Origin: JAACPR01 sp964598245
GTDB lineage: Bacteria > Patescibacteriota > Minisyncoccia > Phycocordibacterales > JAACPR01
Assembly: GCA_964598245.1 (NCBI GenBank)
Contig: CAZRAX010000003.1
Span: 1 to 33,731, forward strand
DNA length: 33,731 nt
Direction of reading: 5' to 3'
Part shown: one piece after another, positions 1-8,522 of the stretch
Numbering within the stretch: the first letter of the stretch is position 1
How the letters are laid out: each line of letters opens with the position of its first letter
Program-made: the position numbers and the translations under genes
The notes under the pieces: generated by a model
Seen by the model: the letters and a program-made list of their open reading frames with translations, nothing else
Told to the model about the DNA's origin: nothing
Databases searched by the model: none

Positions 1-60
1 TATCAAACTGAACCAGAACAAGTTCCATTGATTGAGGATTTCAAGAGGAGAATTAAATAA
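1..60 (+). CDS. C-terminal end of an unidentified protein (5' truncated by window)
   Basis: Frame 1 is open from the first base to a TAA at 58-60 and encodes 19 residues ending EDFKRRIK; the other two plus frames hit stops early (TGA at 29-31 and 9-11). The segment is too short to name. It lies upstream of and in the same direction as the DUF389 gene, but the promoter-like box at 66-74 suggests that the next unit has its own start. Confidence 0.5.
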   Translation, partial: YQTEPEQVPLIEDFKRRIK

Positions 61-65
61 TTTTA

Positions 66-74
66 TGATAAAAT
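66..74 (+). promoter_or_regulatory. Extended -10 promoter, leaderless type
   Basis: TGA-TAAAAT (TGn plus hexamer) ends 8 bases before the ATG at 83. No good -35 hexamer is visible, as expected for an extended -10 promoter. The predicted RNA start falls at or beside the start codon. The same arrangement recurs upstream of several other genes in the window. Confidence 0.55.
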
Positions 75-82
75 AAATACGT

Positions 83-832
83 ATGGCTCTTAGTGAAAAT
101 ATTTGGTTAGATATTAAAAAAAGTGATCAATATCGTGCGGTTAACGATTTGATTTTAGAAAGTCAACCGAACAGTAATTATTATACTTTGTTGATATTAT
201 CTTCGATTATTATTGCTTCGGGGTTACTTTTAACAAATTCAGCAATTTTGATTGGTGGAATGCTTGTAACCCCACTTTTAACACCAATTTTGTTGGTTTC
301 TTTAGGAGTTACTCTAGGTAGGCCCTTTTTGATTCATAAAACATCTTTAATAATTCTAAAATCTGTGGTGGTTATTTTTGCAGTGTCTTTTATGTTTGGG
401 CTTATCTTTGTTGAGCCAAATGATAAAGAATTTTTTAGTGCTGTTTTATTAAATAATCAAGCCAGTTCAGCATTTCTTTATTTTTTGGTTGCTTTTGTTT
501 CTGGCATAGCTGCAACTTTTGCTTGGGTTCGTAAAAAAGTAACAAATATGTTACCTGGAATTTCAATTGCTGTTTCTTTGGTACCACCAGTTTCAATGAT
601 GGCTATTTTGTTAGCTCAAAATAATATAGAAGTTTCAAAATTCTTTTTAATGGTCTTTTTGTTTAATATGGTTGGTCTTGTGATGGGAAGTATGATTGTT
701 TTTTCAATGTTGAAATTTTACAGAGTGGGTGATCATATCGATGCCAATATAAATAATCTAAAAAAAGAAGAAGCTGAAAAAAAACAATTTAAAGAAAAAG
801 AAAAATATGAAAACACTGAAAAAATTAAGTAA
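83..832 (+). CDS. DUF389 family integral membrane protein
   Basis: 249 residues with about six hydrophobic segments (roughly 33-53, 55-75, 85-108, 128-148, 155-177, 185-210) and a charged Lys/Glu-rich cytoplasmic tail from about 215. The stretch IASGLLLTNSAILIGGMLVTP followed by PILLVSLG is the family hallmark of DUF389 (the hydrophobic domain of TIGR00341/TIGR00271-type proteins). The biochemical function of the family is unknown. ATG 83 is supported by the promoter box just upstream. Its 3' end overlaps the next gene by 26 bases in a different frame, so the two are probably co-transcribed and translationally coupled. Confidence 0.85.
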   Translation: MALSENIWLDIKKSDQYRAVNDLILESQPNSNYYTLLILSSIIIASGLLLTNSAILIGGMLVTPLLTPILLVSLGVTLGRPFLIHKTSLIILKSVVVIFAVSFMFGLIFVEPNDKEFFSAVLLNNQASSAFLYFLVAFVSGIAATFAWVRKKVTNMLPGISIAVSLVPPVSMMAILLAQNNIEVSKFFLMVFLFNMVGLVMGSMIVFSMLKFYRVGDHIDANINNLKKEEAEKKQFKEKEKYENTEKIK

Positions 833-1466
833 AAAGAAAATTACTTACATTGTTATTATCCTAATTGTATTTTTAGGAATTTTTTTCTTTTATAACGAAA
901 CTCACAAACAAGATATTAAAAGTGAAGTGGTGAAATCTGAATCAGGTCAATGGACTACTTATTTTAACTATGAATACGGTTTTTCAATTGATTTTCCAGA
1001 GGGGTGGGAAATTAACGAAGATTATAAAAATGTTAGTCCGACCATTAATATTTTTATGCCAAATAAAAAAGTAATTCCACCATTTGATCATTTTGCTGAC
1101 ATTAATAATGTTTCTATTTATCCAAAAGGATTACCAACAGAAGCAGTTATTGGCCAATCAAAAACAACAGATATAGATCTTGATTATAAATTTGATAAAT
1201 CAATCGATTATATTTTAGAAGACGGAAGTGCTTGGGCAACTTATATTAATTTTGAAAAAGTTTCTGATCCTTGGAAACCGTGGGGTTTTCTTTGGGCCAA
1301 AACAGTTGTTAATGATATTGAATATAAATGTTTGCGTTCGGGTAAAGAAATTGAATTAGATAATTGTAATCCTTTTGAGGATGACGAATTTGTTAGAATG
1401 GGGGTTGTTGATTCGGACATTAGAGAAATTCAAGAAAAAATAATAAGATCTTTTAAATTTATTTAA
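807..1466 (+). CDS. PsbP-like, membrane-anchored extracytoplasmic protein
   Basis: 219 residues: a short Lys-rich N-terminus, one membrane anchor at about 12-29, then a soluble domain. The segment around residues 53-67 (YEYGFSIDFPEGWEI) is the typical opening of PsbP-like/DUF1795-type folds that are common as anchored proteins in candidate-phyla bacteria. No catalytic residues are recognisable. ATG 807 lies inside the end of the DUF389 gene, and the next gene begins 2 bases after its stop, so it sits in the middle of a three-gene unit with DUF389 and a cation pump. A role as an accessory or ligand-binding subunit is possible but unsupported. Confidence 0.6.
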   Translation: MKTLKKLSKKKITYIVIILIVFLGIFFFYNETHKQDIKSEVVKSESGQWTTYFNYEYGFSIDFPEGWEINEDYKNVSPTINIFMPNKKVIPPFDHFADINNVSIYPKGLPTEAVIGQSKTTDIDLDYKFDKSIDYILEDGSAWATYINFEKVSDPWKPWGFLWAKTVVNDIEYKCLRSGKEIELDNCNPFEDDEFVRMGVVDSDIREIQEKIIRSFKFI

Positions 1467-1468
1467 TT

Positions 1469-4147
1469 ATGCAAAGAGAGTGGTATCGAGAAGATATAAA
1501 AAAAATTTTTGAACACTTTAAAACCTCTGAAAGAGGTTTAACTTCTGAGAGTGTTGAAAAAAACTTAAAAAAATTTGGTGCAAATGTTCTTTCTGAAGAA
1601 AAAAAGAGAACAATTTGGAATATGCTGTATTCTCAAATTCATAATCCGTTTATTTACACTTTAATAGTCGCTAACATAATTATCTTCTTATTGGGTCATT
1701 ATATAGATGGATTTGTCATTCTATTTATTATTCTATTGAATACTATAATTGGTACTGTTCAAGAAGGAAAAGCACAAAATACTCTAGCTGCTTTAAAAAA
1801 GATAGTTAAAACATATGCAAATGTTATTCGTAATGGTGAAGAAATCCGAATTGAGGATTATGAAATAGTCGCTGGGGATATTCTTATTTTAAGAGACGGT
1901 GATCCTATTGCTGCTGATTGTCGAATAATAGAAAATAATAATTTAAAAGTTAACGAAGCTTCATTAACTGGGGAATCAGAGGTTATTTTAAAAACTTCTA
2001 ATAGATTATCTAATGTTTCTATTAAAACTGCTGATCAAAAAAACATGGTTTTTAAGGGAACTTATGTTACATCTGGTCAAGCAAAAGCTGTTGTGGTGAG
2101 GACTGGGCTGAATACTGTTATCGGTCAAATTTCTAAAAAGTTAGTTGATTTAAAAATGGATGTACCGCTCAAGAAAAATATTTTCAACTTATCAAAATTA
2201 ATAGTAATTGTAATAGGATTAGTTTCAGTAACTTTATTTTTTTATGGTCTTCATATTGGTTATGCGTTAGAAGAAATATTTTTAATAGTTGTTGCAATTG
2301 CAGTTTCTGCAATTCCTGAGGGCTTACCTGTCGTCGTTACACTTGTTTTGACAACTGGTGTGTGGAGGATGAGTAAAAGAAAAGTCTTGGTTAAAAGGTT
2401 ACAAGCTGTTGAAGCTTTGGGGCAAGCAAATATTATTGCTGTTGATAAAACCGGAACAATTACAAAAAACCAAATGATGATTAATCAAATCTACACTTTT
2501 GATCGTACAATATCAATAACAGGTGAAGGATATACACCAAAAGGATTTGCTAAAATAGGAAATAAAAAAATTGATATAAAAAAAGATAAAAATTTAGATG
2601 TTTTGGTTAAAGCTCTTGTTTTTACTGCCACTGCTGATGTTGATTATTCTGATGAAAATAATGATTGGCTTTTGAAATATGGTGATCCTACAGAAGCATC
2701 AATGATTGTTTTGGGTAAAAAATTTGGTTATGAAAAAGATGAAATTGAACAAGAACACAAAAAGATTGTAGAATTTCCTTTTGAGCTTGAAACTAAACAT
2801 CACTCTACTATAAATAAATTCAAAAATAAAAATATATTATCTGTGGTGGGTAGCCCGGAAGTCATTTTAAGAAAGATTGATAAAGTTTATACAAATGGTA
2901 TTTCAAAAAAAGCATCAAAAAAAGATTTAGATAAAATTCATCAAAAATTAGATTCTTTTTCTAAGGAAGGATATAGAGTTTTAGCTGTTGGAATAAATTC
3001 AAATCCAAGTTTGGAATTAGACCCCCACAATCTCCCTAATTTAACTTTTGTTGGATTTATCGCTATTTTAGATTCTATCAGAAACGAAGTTTATGATGCT
3101 GTTAATTCTGTAAAAAAGGCAGGAATGAGAGTTGTAATGATAACAGGAGACCACGTGGGAACAGCAAAAGCCATAGGTCAAAAGGTTGGTATTTATAATG
3201 ATGGCGATAGTGTAATAACTGGTAAAGATTTATCAGTTTTAAGTGATGAAGAACTTATAAAAAAATTAGATAATGCTACTATTTTTGCCAGAGTTACTCC
3301 AAAAGACAAGTTAAGAATCATTGAATTATATAAAAAGAAGGGTGACACGATTGCAATGACGGGTGACGGGATTAATGATGCACTTTCTTTAGTTTCTGCA
3401 GATTTAGGTATTGCCATGGGTAAAATTGGAACAGAAGTAGCAAAAGAGGCTTCAGACTTGATACTGCTTGATGATAATTTTGGAAATATTGTCGAGGCGG
3501 CAGAAGAAGGTAGAAATATTTATTGGAATATTAGAAAGTCCATACTTTTCCTGCTTTCTACAAATATAGGAGTTCTTCTTGTTATAAGTCTCTCTATGTT
3601 TGCTGGCCTGCCTTTGCCCTTAACAGCTGCTCAAATTATATGGTTAAATCTTGTCACGGATACTTTTCTTGTGATTGCCCTTTCTTTTGACCCTAAAGAA
3701 AAAGATTTGTTAAAAGAAAAATTTAAAAAACCTAGTAAATATCTTGTTGATTGGTTTATGGGCATTAGAATATTTTTACTAGGAAGTATTATGACGATCA
3801 CTACATTGATTGTTTTTGTTCATTATTTGAAAGATGATTTAATAAAAGCAACTACAATTTCTCTTGTTTTATTAGCTATATTACAATGGTTTAATATATT
3901 TAATGTTAGATCTAGAAAAGGTACGGTTTTTTCAAAAGATCTATTTAATAATAAATATCTAATAGGTTCTTTGATTTTAGTTTTTGTTCTGCAACTATTG
4001 GCAGTTTATCATCCTCTATTTCAAAATGTTCTTAAAACTACTTCTATATCATTATTAGAATGGTTTTATATGTTTGCCATAGGATTTTCTATTATTGTAG
4101 TGGAAGAAATTAGAAAATATATTTTTAGATCATTTTCGGTTTTTTGA
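1469..4147 (+). CDS. P2-type (Ca2+-like) cation-transporting P-type ATPase
   Basis: 892 residues, full length for a SERCA/PMR1-like pump. Order: N-terminal cation-ATPase domain (about 5-75), TM1-2, actuator domain with TGES at 167-170, TM4 with PEGLP at 283-287, phosphorylation site DKTGT with Asp 326, nucleotide-binding domain, TGD at 559-561, TGDGINDA at 631-638, then six C-terminal membrane segments. TM6 has NLVTD, matching the Asn/Thr/Asp ligands of Ca2+ pumps; TM5 has STNIGVLL, where SERCA has Glu 771 after SNVG, here Val. This predicts one transport site, as in PMR1/PMCA pumps (inference). The usual KGAPE loop reads VGSPE, so its Lys is Val 460. Na+ or H+ transport cannot be excluded. 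The last 23 bases overlap the convergent repressor gene. Confidence 0.9.
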   Translation: MQREWYREDIKKIFEHFKTSERGLTSESVEKNLKKFGANVLSEEKKRTIWNMLYSQIHNPFIYTLIVANIIIFLLGHYIDGFVILFIILLNTIIGTVQEGKAQNTLAALKKIVKTYANVIRNGEEIRIEDYEIVAGDILILRDGDPIAADCRIIENNNLKVNEASLTGESEVILKTSNRLSNVSIKTADQKNMVFKGTYVTSGQAKAVVVRTGLNTVIGQISKKLVDLKMDVPLKKNIFNLSKLIVIVIGLVSVTLFFYGLHIGYALEEIFLIVVAIAVSAIPEGLPVVVTLVLTTGVWRMSKRKVLVKRLQAVEALGQANIIAVDKTGTITKNQMMINQIYTFDRTISITGEGYTPKGFAKIGNKKIDIKKDKNLDVLVKALVFTATADVDYSDENNDWLLKYGDPTEASMIVLGKKFGYEKDEIEQEHKKIVEFPFELETKHHSTINKFKNKNILSVVGSPEVILRKIDKVYTNGISKKASKKDLDKIHQKLDSFSKEGYRVLAVGINSNPSLELDPHNLPNLTFVGFIAILDSIRNEVYDAVNSVKKAGMRVVMITGDHVGTAKAIGQKVGIYNDGDSVITGKDLSVLSDEELIKKLDNATIFARVTPKDKLRIIELYKKKGDTIAMTGDGINDALSLVSADLGIAMGKIGTEVAKEASDLILLDDNFGNIVEAAEEGRNIYWNIRKSILFLLSTNIGVLLVISLSMFAGLPLPLTAAQIIWLNLVTDTFLVIALSFDPKEKDLLKEKFKKPSKYLVDWFMGIRIFLLGSIMTITTLIVFVHYLKDDLIKATTISLVLLAILQWFNIFNVRSRKGTVFSKDLFNNKYLIGSLILVFVLQLLAVYHPLFQNVLKTTSISLLEWFYMFAIGFSIIVVEEIRKYIFRSFSVF

Positions 4148-4754
4148 TAACCTGGATAACTTTACCGTTAATCATAAAACTGTCGTCCTCGTGGATATAA
4201 ATTGGGGGGATATCTTTTGTTGATTCTGAAGCCAAAACTATTTGATTATTTTTTTCATCCCAAACATATTTTTTTATATTGGCCATGTCATCAATGATAG
4301 ACAAAACAATGTCACCACTTGATGGGGAAGTATCACCACTATCAATTATTAAATAGTCACCATCTTCAATTGTATTTCCGTTGATAATTGATTTATTCAT
4401 AGAAAAGCCTTGAGCCCGAATCGCAAAAATATTCTTACATTTTTTCAAAAGGCTTTTTGAAATTTTAATATACCCCTCGATATTTTCATTGGCAAAAATT
4501 GTTGCGGGGCCACAATTTGCTGTACCAATTATTGGAACACTGATTATGCCCAAATTAGTATGGTAGTTTTTTTTGCTAATTATTTTATTTTTTTTATCTA
4601 TGGTAATAAAACCCTTTTTTTCTAACTGATCTAGATGGTGTTTGATTTTTTGAGGAAATTTTTCATCAACTAAATTAGCAATTTGGCGAAGGGTAAGTCC
4701 CTGAAGGTTTTTATTTTTGATAATATTTAATATTTTTTCTTGGATAATATGCAT
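4125..4754 (-). CDS. LexA/UmuD-like self-cleaving transcriptional repressor (S24 peptidase)
   Basis: 209 residues. The N-terminal 60 residues look like a LexA-type winged helix (TLRQIANLVDEKFPQKIKHH as helix-turn-helix). From about 70 the S24 peptidase domain begins with VPIIGTANCGPA: the expected cleavage bond is Cys81-Gly82, as in UmuD, rather than the Ala-Gly of most LexA proteins. Ser118 in GFSM is the nucleophile and Lys161 in NIKKYV the general base. Both catalytic residues are present, so autocleavage is likely. It is transcribed away from the phosphoketolase gene and overlaps the ATPase 3' end by 23 bases. It may be the SOS repressor or a different damage/stress repressor; the DNA-binding half is too divergent to decide by eye. 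Confidence 0.82.
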   Translation of the reverse strand: MHIIQEKILNIIKNKNLQGLTLRQIANLVDEKFPQKIKHHLDQLEKKGFITIDKKNKIISKKNYHTNLGIISVPIIGTANCGPATIFANENIEGYIKISKSLLKKCKNIFAIRAQGFSMNKSIINGNTIEDGDYLIIDSGDTSPSSGDIVLSIIDDMANIKKYVWDEKNNQIVLASESTKDIPPIYIHEDDSFMINGKVIQVIKKPKMI

Positions 4755-4786
4755 GGTAGTTTTTGGTTATCTTTTAATGGACTTTT

Positions 4787-4815
4787 ATTATTACATTTTT
4801 TCTAGATAAATTCAA
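4787..4815 (-). promoter_or_regulatory. Promoter of the LexA-like gene
   Basis: On the minus strand: TTGAAT (plus 4810-4815), 17-base spacer, then AATAAT (plus 4787-4792) preceded by TGT. The predicted RNA start is near 4780, giving a leader of about 25 bases. A CTAGA element lies within the spacer and a CTAGAAAA copy in opposite orientation occurs at 4840-4847; they could be operator half-sites, but the spacing is wide. Confidence 0.45.
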
Positions 4816-4868
4816 GAAGTTATCCACAACTATTTAAAACTAGAAAAGTTGACAAAGAACTTAAAAAT

Positions 4869-4897
4869 TTGGTAATTTTTTTTAAAATTGTTAAAAT
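4869..4897 (+). promoter_or_regulatory. Promoter of the phosphoketolase gene
   Basis: TTGGTA at 4869-4874, 17-base spacer, TAAAAT at 4892-4897 with TGT directly before it (extended -10). The ATG at 4906 follows after 8 bases, so the transcript should be leaderless or nearly so. A separate perfect TTGACA at 4849-4854 has only a poor partner (TAATTT at 4873-4878). Confidence 0.55.
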
Positions 4898-4905
4898 ATT
4901 ACTAT

Positions 4906-7254
4906 ATGAATGAAATAGAGAACCTTAAAAAATATTTTAGAGCTGCTAATTATTTAAGTGCCGCTCAAATTTTCTTACAAGATAATTTTTTATTAGAAGA
5001 GCCACTAAAACCAGATCACATCAAGAAAAGATTACTTGGTCATTGGGGTACTTGTCCTGGAATTAACTTTGTTTACACTTTTTTGAACAAAATTGTTAAA
5101 GATCACGACGCCAGCATTATTTATGTTGTTGGTCCGGGGCACGGATATCCTGGTGTTCAATCAAATTTATTTTTGGAAGGGACTTTGGGAGAATATTATC
5201 CACAAGCAACTTTGGATAAAAATGGTATTGCCTACATTTCGCAACAATTTAGTTGGCCCTATGGTTTCCCAAGTCATTCTAGTCCACATACACCGGGAGT
5301 TATTTTAGAAGGGGGCGAACTTGGTTATGCTTTGTCTACTTCGTATGGTGCTGTTTTAGATAATCCAGATTTGATAGTTGCTTGTCTTATTGGTGATGGT
5401 GAAGCAGAAACTGGCCCAACCGCTACAGCTTGGCATGCTAATAAATTTATTAATCCAGAAACTGATGGAGCAGTTTTACCAATTCTTCATTTGAATGGTT
5501 ATAAAATTTCTGGACCAACTATTTTTGGGCGAATGGATGATGAAGAGTTAAGAAAACTTTTTGAAGGCTATGGGTATAATCCACATTTTGTAGATGCTGA
5601 AGAAGACGGTGATAAAGGTGATCCATTTGTTCAAATGAATATAACTATAGAAAATGCTTATAAAGAAATCAGATTGGTACAAGAAAAAGCTAAAAATGGT
5701 GAAGAAATTGATAAACCAAAATGGCCAATGATCATTTTGAGAACACCAAAAGGTTGGACTGGAATTAAAGAAGTTGCTGGTAAAAAAGTTGAGGGAAATC
5801 ATTACTCTCATCAGGTTGTTACCAAGGACGCTAGAACCAAAGACGAAGAACTTAAGGCTTTGGAGAATTGGTTTAGGTCTTATAAATTTGAAGAACTTTT
5901 TGATAAAGATTCAGGTTTTATACAAGAAATTTTAGATTCTATTCCCGAAGGGGATAAAAGAATTGGTAAAAACAAGCATGCTTTTGGTGGACCACAAGTT
6001 TATAAAGAGCTTAAATTACCAAACCCTCGTGATTTTGAAGAAGATTGTTCAAAACCAGGAAGTCAGGTTTCAAGCTCAATGCGAAGAGCTGGAGAATATT
6101 TAAATCAGGTTATGGCAAAAAATGATAATTTTAGATTTTTCTCACCAGATGAAACTTATTCAAACAAATTAGATAAAATGTTTGAAACAACCAAAAGAGC
6201 TTTTCAGTGGCCATTGAAAGATTGGGATGAAGATTTAGCAAAAAAAGGAAAGGTTATTGAAATGTTGTCAGAACACACACTACAAGGAATGGCCCAAGGT
6301 TATATTTTAACCGGGAGACATGGAATCTTTGCTTCGTACGAGGCTTTTATTCAGATTGTTGTTAGTATGGCCGATCAATATGCTAAATTTTTGAAACAAG
6401 CAAAAGAGGTTGGGTGGCGTGGTCAAATTCCATCATTTAATTATATTTTAACTTCTTCTGGTTGGAGACAAGATCATAATGGTTTCTCTCATCAAAATCC
6501 TGGATTTATTGATAATATGCTTCAAAGACAGGGAGATTTTATAAATATTTATTTACCAGCAGACGGTAGCTCTACTTTGGCTGTTTTAGACAAGTGTATG
6601 AAATCTAGTTATGGTGTTAATGTTATTGTTGCTGGGAAACAAACAGAACCAAGGTGGATTAATGTAGACCAAGCCCAAGAACAACTAGAAGATGGTCTTG
6701 GAATTTGGAAATTTGCCAGTGATGATGACCCGGATATTGTTTTTTCAGGTGTAGGTGATTATGTAACTAAAGAATCACTTGCTGGTCTAAGTTTATTGAA
6801 AAAAGAATTACCAGAAATTAAAGTTCGATTTGTTAATATTGTAACTATTTCTCAGTCTGGATTTGGATGTGGAGGCAATGTTTTATCTAGAGAAGATTTT
6901 GAAAAATACTTTACTTCGGATAAACCTGTGATTATAAATTACCATGGTTATCCACAAACAATCAAACAAATATTGTTTGATTATTGTGAAAATCCTTCAA
7001 GATTTGAAATTAATGGATATGTTGAAAATGGTTCAACAACAACGCCATTTGATATGCAAGTTAGAAATCATACCAGTCGATTTCAGCTTGTCCAAGATGC
7101 CTGCAAGATGTTAATGAATAGTGGGAAAATTGATCAAAATAAATCTGCCGAAATTATAAAAAAATATGATCAAAAGATTTCTGAACATGTCGAATACATT
7201 AAAGAAAATGGTGTTGATATGGAGGAAATTGAAAACTGGAAATGGGATAATTAA
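4906..7254 (+). CDS. xfp: Xylulose-5-phosphate/fructose-6-phosphate phosphoketolase
   Basis: 782 residues from ATG 4906, near the usual family length of about 790-830. Cytosolic thiamine-diphosphate enzyme that uses phosphate to split xylulose-5-P or fructose-6-P into acetyl phosphate plus glyceraldehyde-3-P or erythrose-4-P. Hallmarks: GHWGT at 45-49, GPGHG at 76-80, and the cofactor-binding GDGEAETGP at 163-171, then NGYKISGPT; the middle and C-terminal transketolase-like regions follow at about 400-780. An in-frame TTG lies 18 bases upstream, but ATG 4906 is preferred because it sits 8 bases after an extended -10 box. The acetate kinase gene begins 3 bases after the stop, giving a two-step acetyl-phosphate to ATP module. 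Substrate preference (Xu5P versus F6P) cannot be read from the sequence. Confidence 0.96.
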   Translation: MNEIENLKKYFRAANYLSAAQIFLQDNFLLEEPLKPDHIKKRLLGHWGTCPGINFVYTFLNKIVKDHDASIIYVVGPGHGYPGVQSNLFLEGTLGEYYPQATLDKNGIAYISQQFSWPYGFPSHSSPHTPGVILEGGELGYALSTSYGAVLDNPDLIVACLIGDGEAETGPTATAWHANKFINPETDGAVLPILHLNGYKISGPTIFGRMDDEELRKLFEGYGYNPHFVDAEEDGDKGDPFVQMNITIENAYKEIRLVQEKAKNGEEIDKPKWPMIILRTPKGWTGIKEVAGKKVEGNHYSHQVVTKDARTKDEELKALENWFRSYKFEELFDKDSGFIQEILDSIPEGDKRIGKNKHAFGGPQVYKELKLPNPRDFEEDCSKPGSQVSSSMRRAGEYLNQVMAKNDNFRFFSPDETYSNKLDKMFETTKRAFQWPLKDWDEDLAKKGKVIEMLSEHTLQGMAQGYILTGRHGIFASYEAFIQIVVSMADQYAKFLKQAKEVGWRGQIPSFNYILTSSGWRQDHNGFSHQNPGFIDNMLQRQGDFINIYLPADGSSTLAVLDKCMKSSYGVNVIVAGKQTEPRWINVDQAQEQLEDGLGIWKFASDDDPDIVFSGVGDYVTKESLAGLSLLKKELPEIKVRFVNIVTISQSGFGCGGNVLSREDFEKYFTSDKPVIINYHGYPQTIKQILFDYCENPSRFEINGYVENGSTTTPFDMQVRNHTSRFQLVQDACKMLMNSGKIDQNKSAEIIKKYDQKISEHVEYIKENGVDMEEIENWKWDN

Positions 7255-7257
7255 TTT

Positions 7258-8424
7258 ATGTTTAATTTAATTGTTAACAATGGAAGTGCTTCAAGAAAAT
7301 ATGCCTTGTATCGTGGCAAGGAGCCGCTCTACTGTGTTCATTATGAAATAGTAATCAATGAATTTTTAAAAACTAAAAAAGATTCTAAAAAAGAAACTGA
7401 AGAGAAAATCGATTCAGAGATTTTTAACGATGCTTTAGGTGATTTCATCAATGAATTGACTAAGAATAATATAATAAAGACTGTAGATGATATTAATAAA
7501 ATTGCTATAAGAATTGTTGCTCCTGGGGTTTTTTTCCAACAACATCATATTGTTGATGAAAAATTTTTAGAAATGTTAGATGATAAAAAACATTTATCAC
7601 CACTTCATATTGATCCAGTTCAAAGAGAGATTTCTGATTTAATGGACAAAATTCCAAATGTCCCAATTTATGCAGTTTCTGATAGTGTTTTTTATAAAGA
7701 TAAACCACAATGCTCAAGTATTTATGCTTATCCAAAAGAAGTTACAGAAAAACTAGAATTATACCGTTACGGGTATCATGGTATTTCTGTTTCCTCTGTT
7801 GTTAAAAAAGTTGAAAAACAACAAAAACTTCCTGAAAAAATGATAATTTGTCATTTGGGAGGCGGATCTAGTATAACGGCAATCAAAAACGGTAAACCTA
7901 TTGATAATACAATGGGGTACTCACCACTAGAAGGAATTCCGATGGCAACCAGAATTGGTAATGTTGATCCGAATTCTTTATTTGCAATTATGGAAGAATA
8001 CGATTATGAAATACCAGAATTACAAAATTTTTTGTATAAAGAATGTGGGTTCAAGGGAATTAGTAATTTGTCTGGTGATACAAGAGCAGTTTTAAAAGAA
8101 GCCCAACTTGGTAATAAAGACGCCAGTTTGGCTCTTGAATATTATGCTTATGAAATTAAAAAAATAATTGGTGGTTACCGAACAATTTTGGGCGGATTAG
8201 ATACTATTATTTTTACTGGTACTATTGGTAATAGATCTGCAGATATTAGAAAAAGAATTTGTCTAGGGCTTGAAGAAACAGGTATTATTTTAGATGATGC
8301 TAACAACAAAATAATGGTTAATTCTGAAGGTAAAATAAGTCTGGACAGTTCAGATACAGAAATTTTAACTATTGAAACAAATGAAAATGGGGAAATGAAT
8401 GAAATTTTAGAATCTATTTCTTGA
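7258..8424 (+). CDS. ackA: Acetate kinase (divergent)
   Basis: 388 residues, ASKHA fold, acetyl phosphate + ADP to acetate + ATP. Residues equivalent to the known active site of the Methanosarcina enzyme are visible: Asn7 in NNGSAS, Arg85 in IRIVAPG, Asp142 in SDSVF, His174 in YHG, Arg232 in TRIGNVDP, Glu376 in TNEN. The ATP-site loop reads CHLGGGSS, and TGTIGNRSADIR matches the adenosine loop. Several normally invariant neighbours differ: VAPG for VHGG, ATRIGNVDP for GTRSGDIDP, YHGISVSS for FHGTSHKY. With the catalytic set kept and phosphoketolase next door, acetate kinase is the best call, but another acyl kinase (propionate or butyrate) remains possible. A strong terminator follows at 8474-8503. 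Confidence 0.88.
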   Translation: MFNLIVNNGSASRKYALYRGKEPLYCVHYEIVINEFLKTKKDSKKETEEKIDSEIFNDALGDFINELTKNNIIKTVDDINKIAIRIVAPGVFFQQHHIVDEKFLEMLDDKKHLSPLHIDPVQREISDLMDKIPNVPIYAVSDSVFYKDKPQCSSIYAYPKEVTEKLELYRYGYHGISVSSVVKKVEKQQKLPEKMIICHLGGGSSITAIKNGKPIDNTMGYSPLEGIPMATRIGNVDPNSLFAIMEEYDYEIPELQNFLYKECGFKGISNLSGDTRAVLKEAQLGNKDASLALEYYAYEIKKIIGGYRTILGGLDTIIFTGTIGNRSADIRKRICLGLEETGIILDDANNKIMVNSEGKISLDSSDTEILTIETNENGEMNEILESIS

Positions 8425-8462
8425 GAAAAGTTGAAAAGTTATTACATTAATTTTATATATAG

Positions 8463-8471
8463 TGGTATAAT
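8463..8471 (+). promoter_or_regulatory. Perfect extended -10 (TGG-TATAAT) inside the ackA/DUF378 gap
   Basis: TGG followed by consensus TATAAT at 8466-8471. The predicted start is near 8478, inside the left arm of the terminator-like hairpin and at an ATG. It likely drives the DUF378 gene at 8530. No clear -35 is seen. Confidence 0.5.
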
Positions 8472-8473
8472 AT

Positions 8474-8503
8474 ACTTATGGCATTTGGGTGCCATAAGTT
8501 TTT
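8474..8503 (+). terminator. Rho-independent terminator after acetate kinase
   Basis: A perfect 10-bp stem, ACTTATGGCA (8474-8483) with TGCCATAAGT (8490-8499), 6-base loop TTTGGG, followed by a T run to 8503. It lies 50 bases after the ackA stop. The promoter at 8463-8471 overlaps its upstream edge. Confidence 0.8.
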
Positions 8504-8522
8504 AAAAGCTTTAAATATTTAA
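8478..8522 (+). CDS. Possible 14-residue leaderless mini-ORF
   Basis: ATG at 8478, 6 bases after the TATAAT box, opens a frame encoding MAFGCHKFLKALNI and stopping at 8520-8522, 7 bases before the DUF378 start. It could be a leader peptide, or simply the hairpin sequence read by chance; 14 codons carry almost no coding evidence. Its position relative to the -10 box matches that of real genes here. Confidence 0.2.
   Translation: MAFGCHKFLKALNI

Noticed and set aside
807..832. Frameshift joining DUF389 and the PsbP-like gene
   Set aside because: Both have complete, unrelated domains and sensible ends; a 26-base overlap of the same size occurs between the antiporter and TVP38 genes.
4798..4847. 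TTTTCTAG / CTAGAAAA inverted repeat as a LexA box
   Set aside because: The arms are 34 bases apart, more than a compact repressor operator, and AT-rich repeats of 8 bases are expected by chance. Mentioned only as possible half-sites.
4849..4854. Perfect TTGACA upstream of phosphoketolase as the main -35
   Set aside because: Its only partner at 17-18 bases is GTAATT/TAATTT; the extended -10 at 4892 with TTGGTA at 4869 fits the start codon better. Kept only as a possible second promoter.
5548..5811. 87-codon minus-strand frame inside the phosphoketolase gene
   Set aside because: Low-complexity Phe/Ile-rich translation antisense to a clearly conserved enzyme; no start signals.
8422..8424. Alternative genetic code with TGA read as Gly (as in Gracilibacteria/SR1)
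   Set aside because: TGA falls only at proper gene ends (ackA, ATPase with TGA-TAA), and conserved glycines are encoded by GGN throughout.
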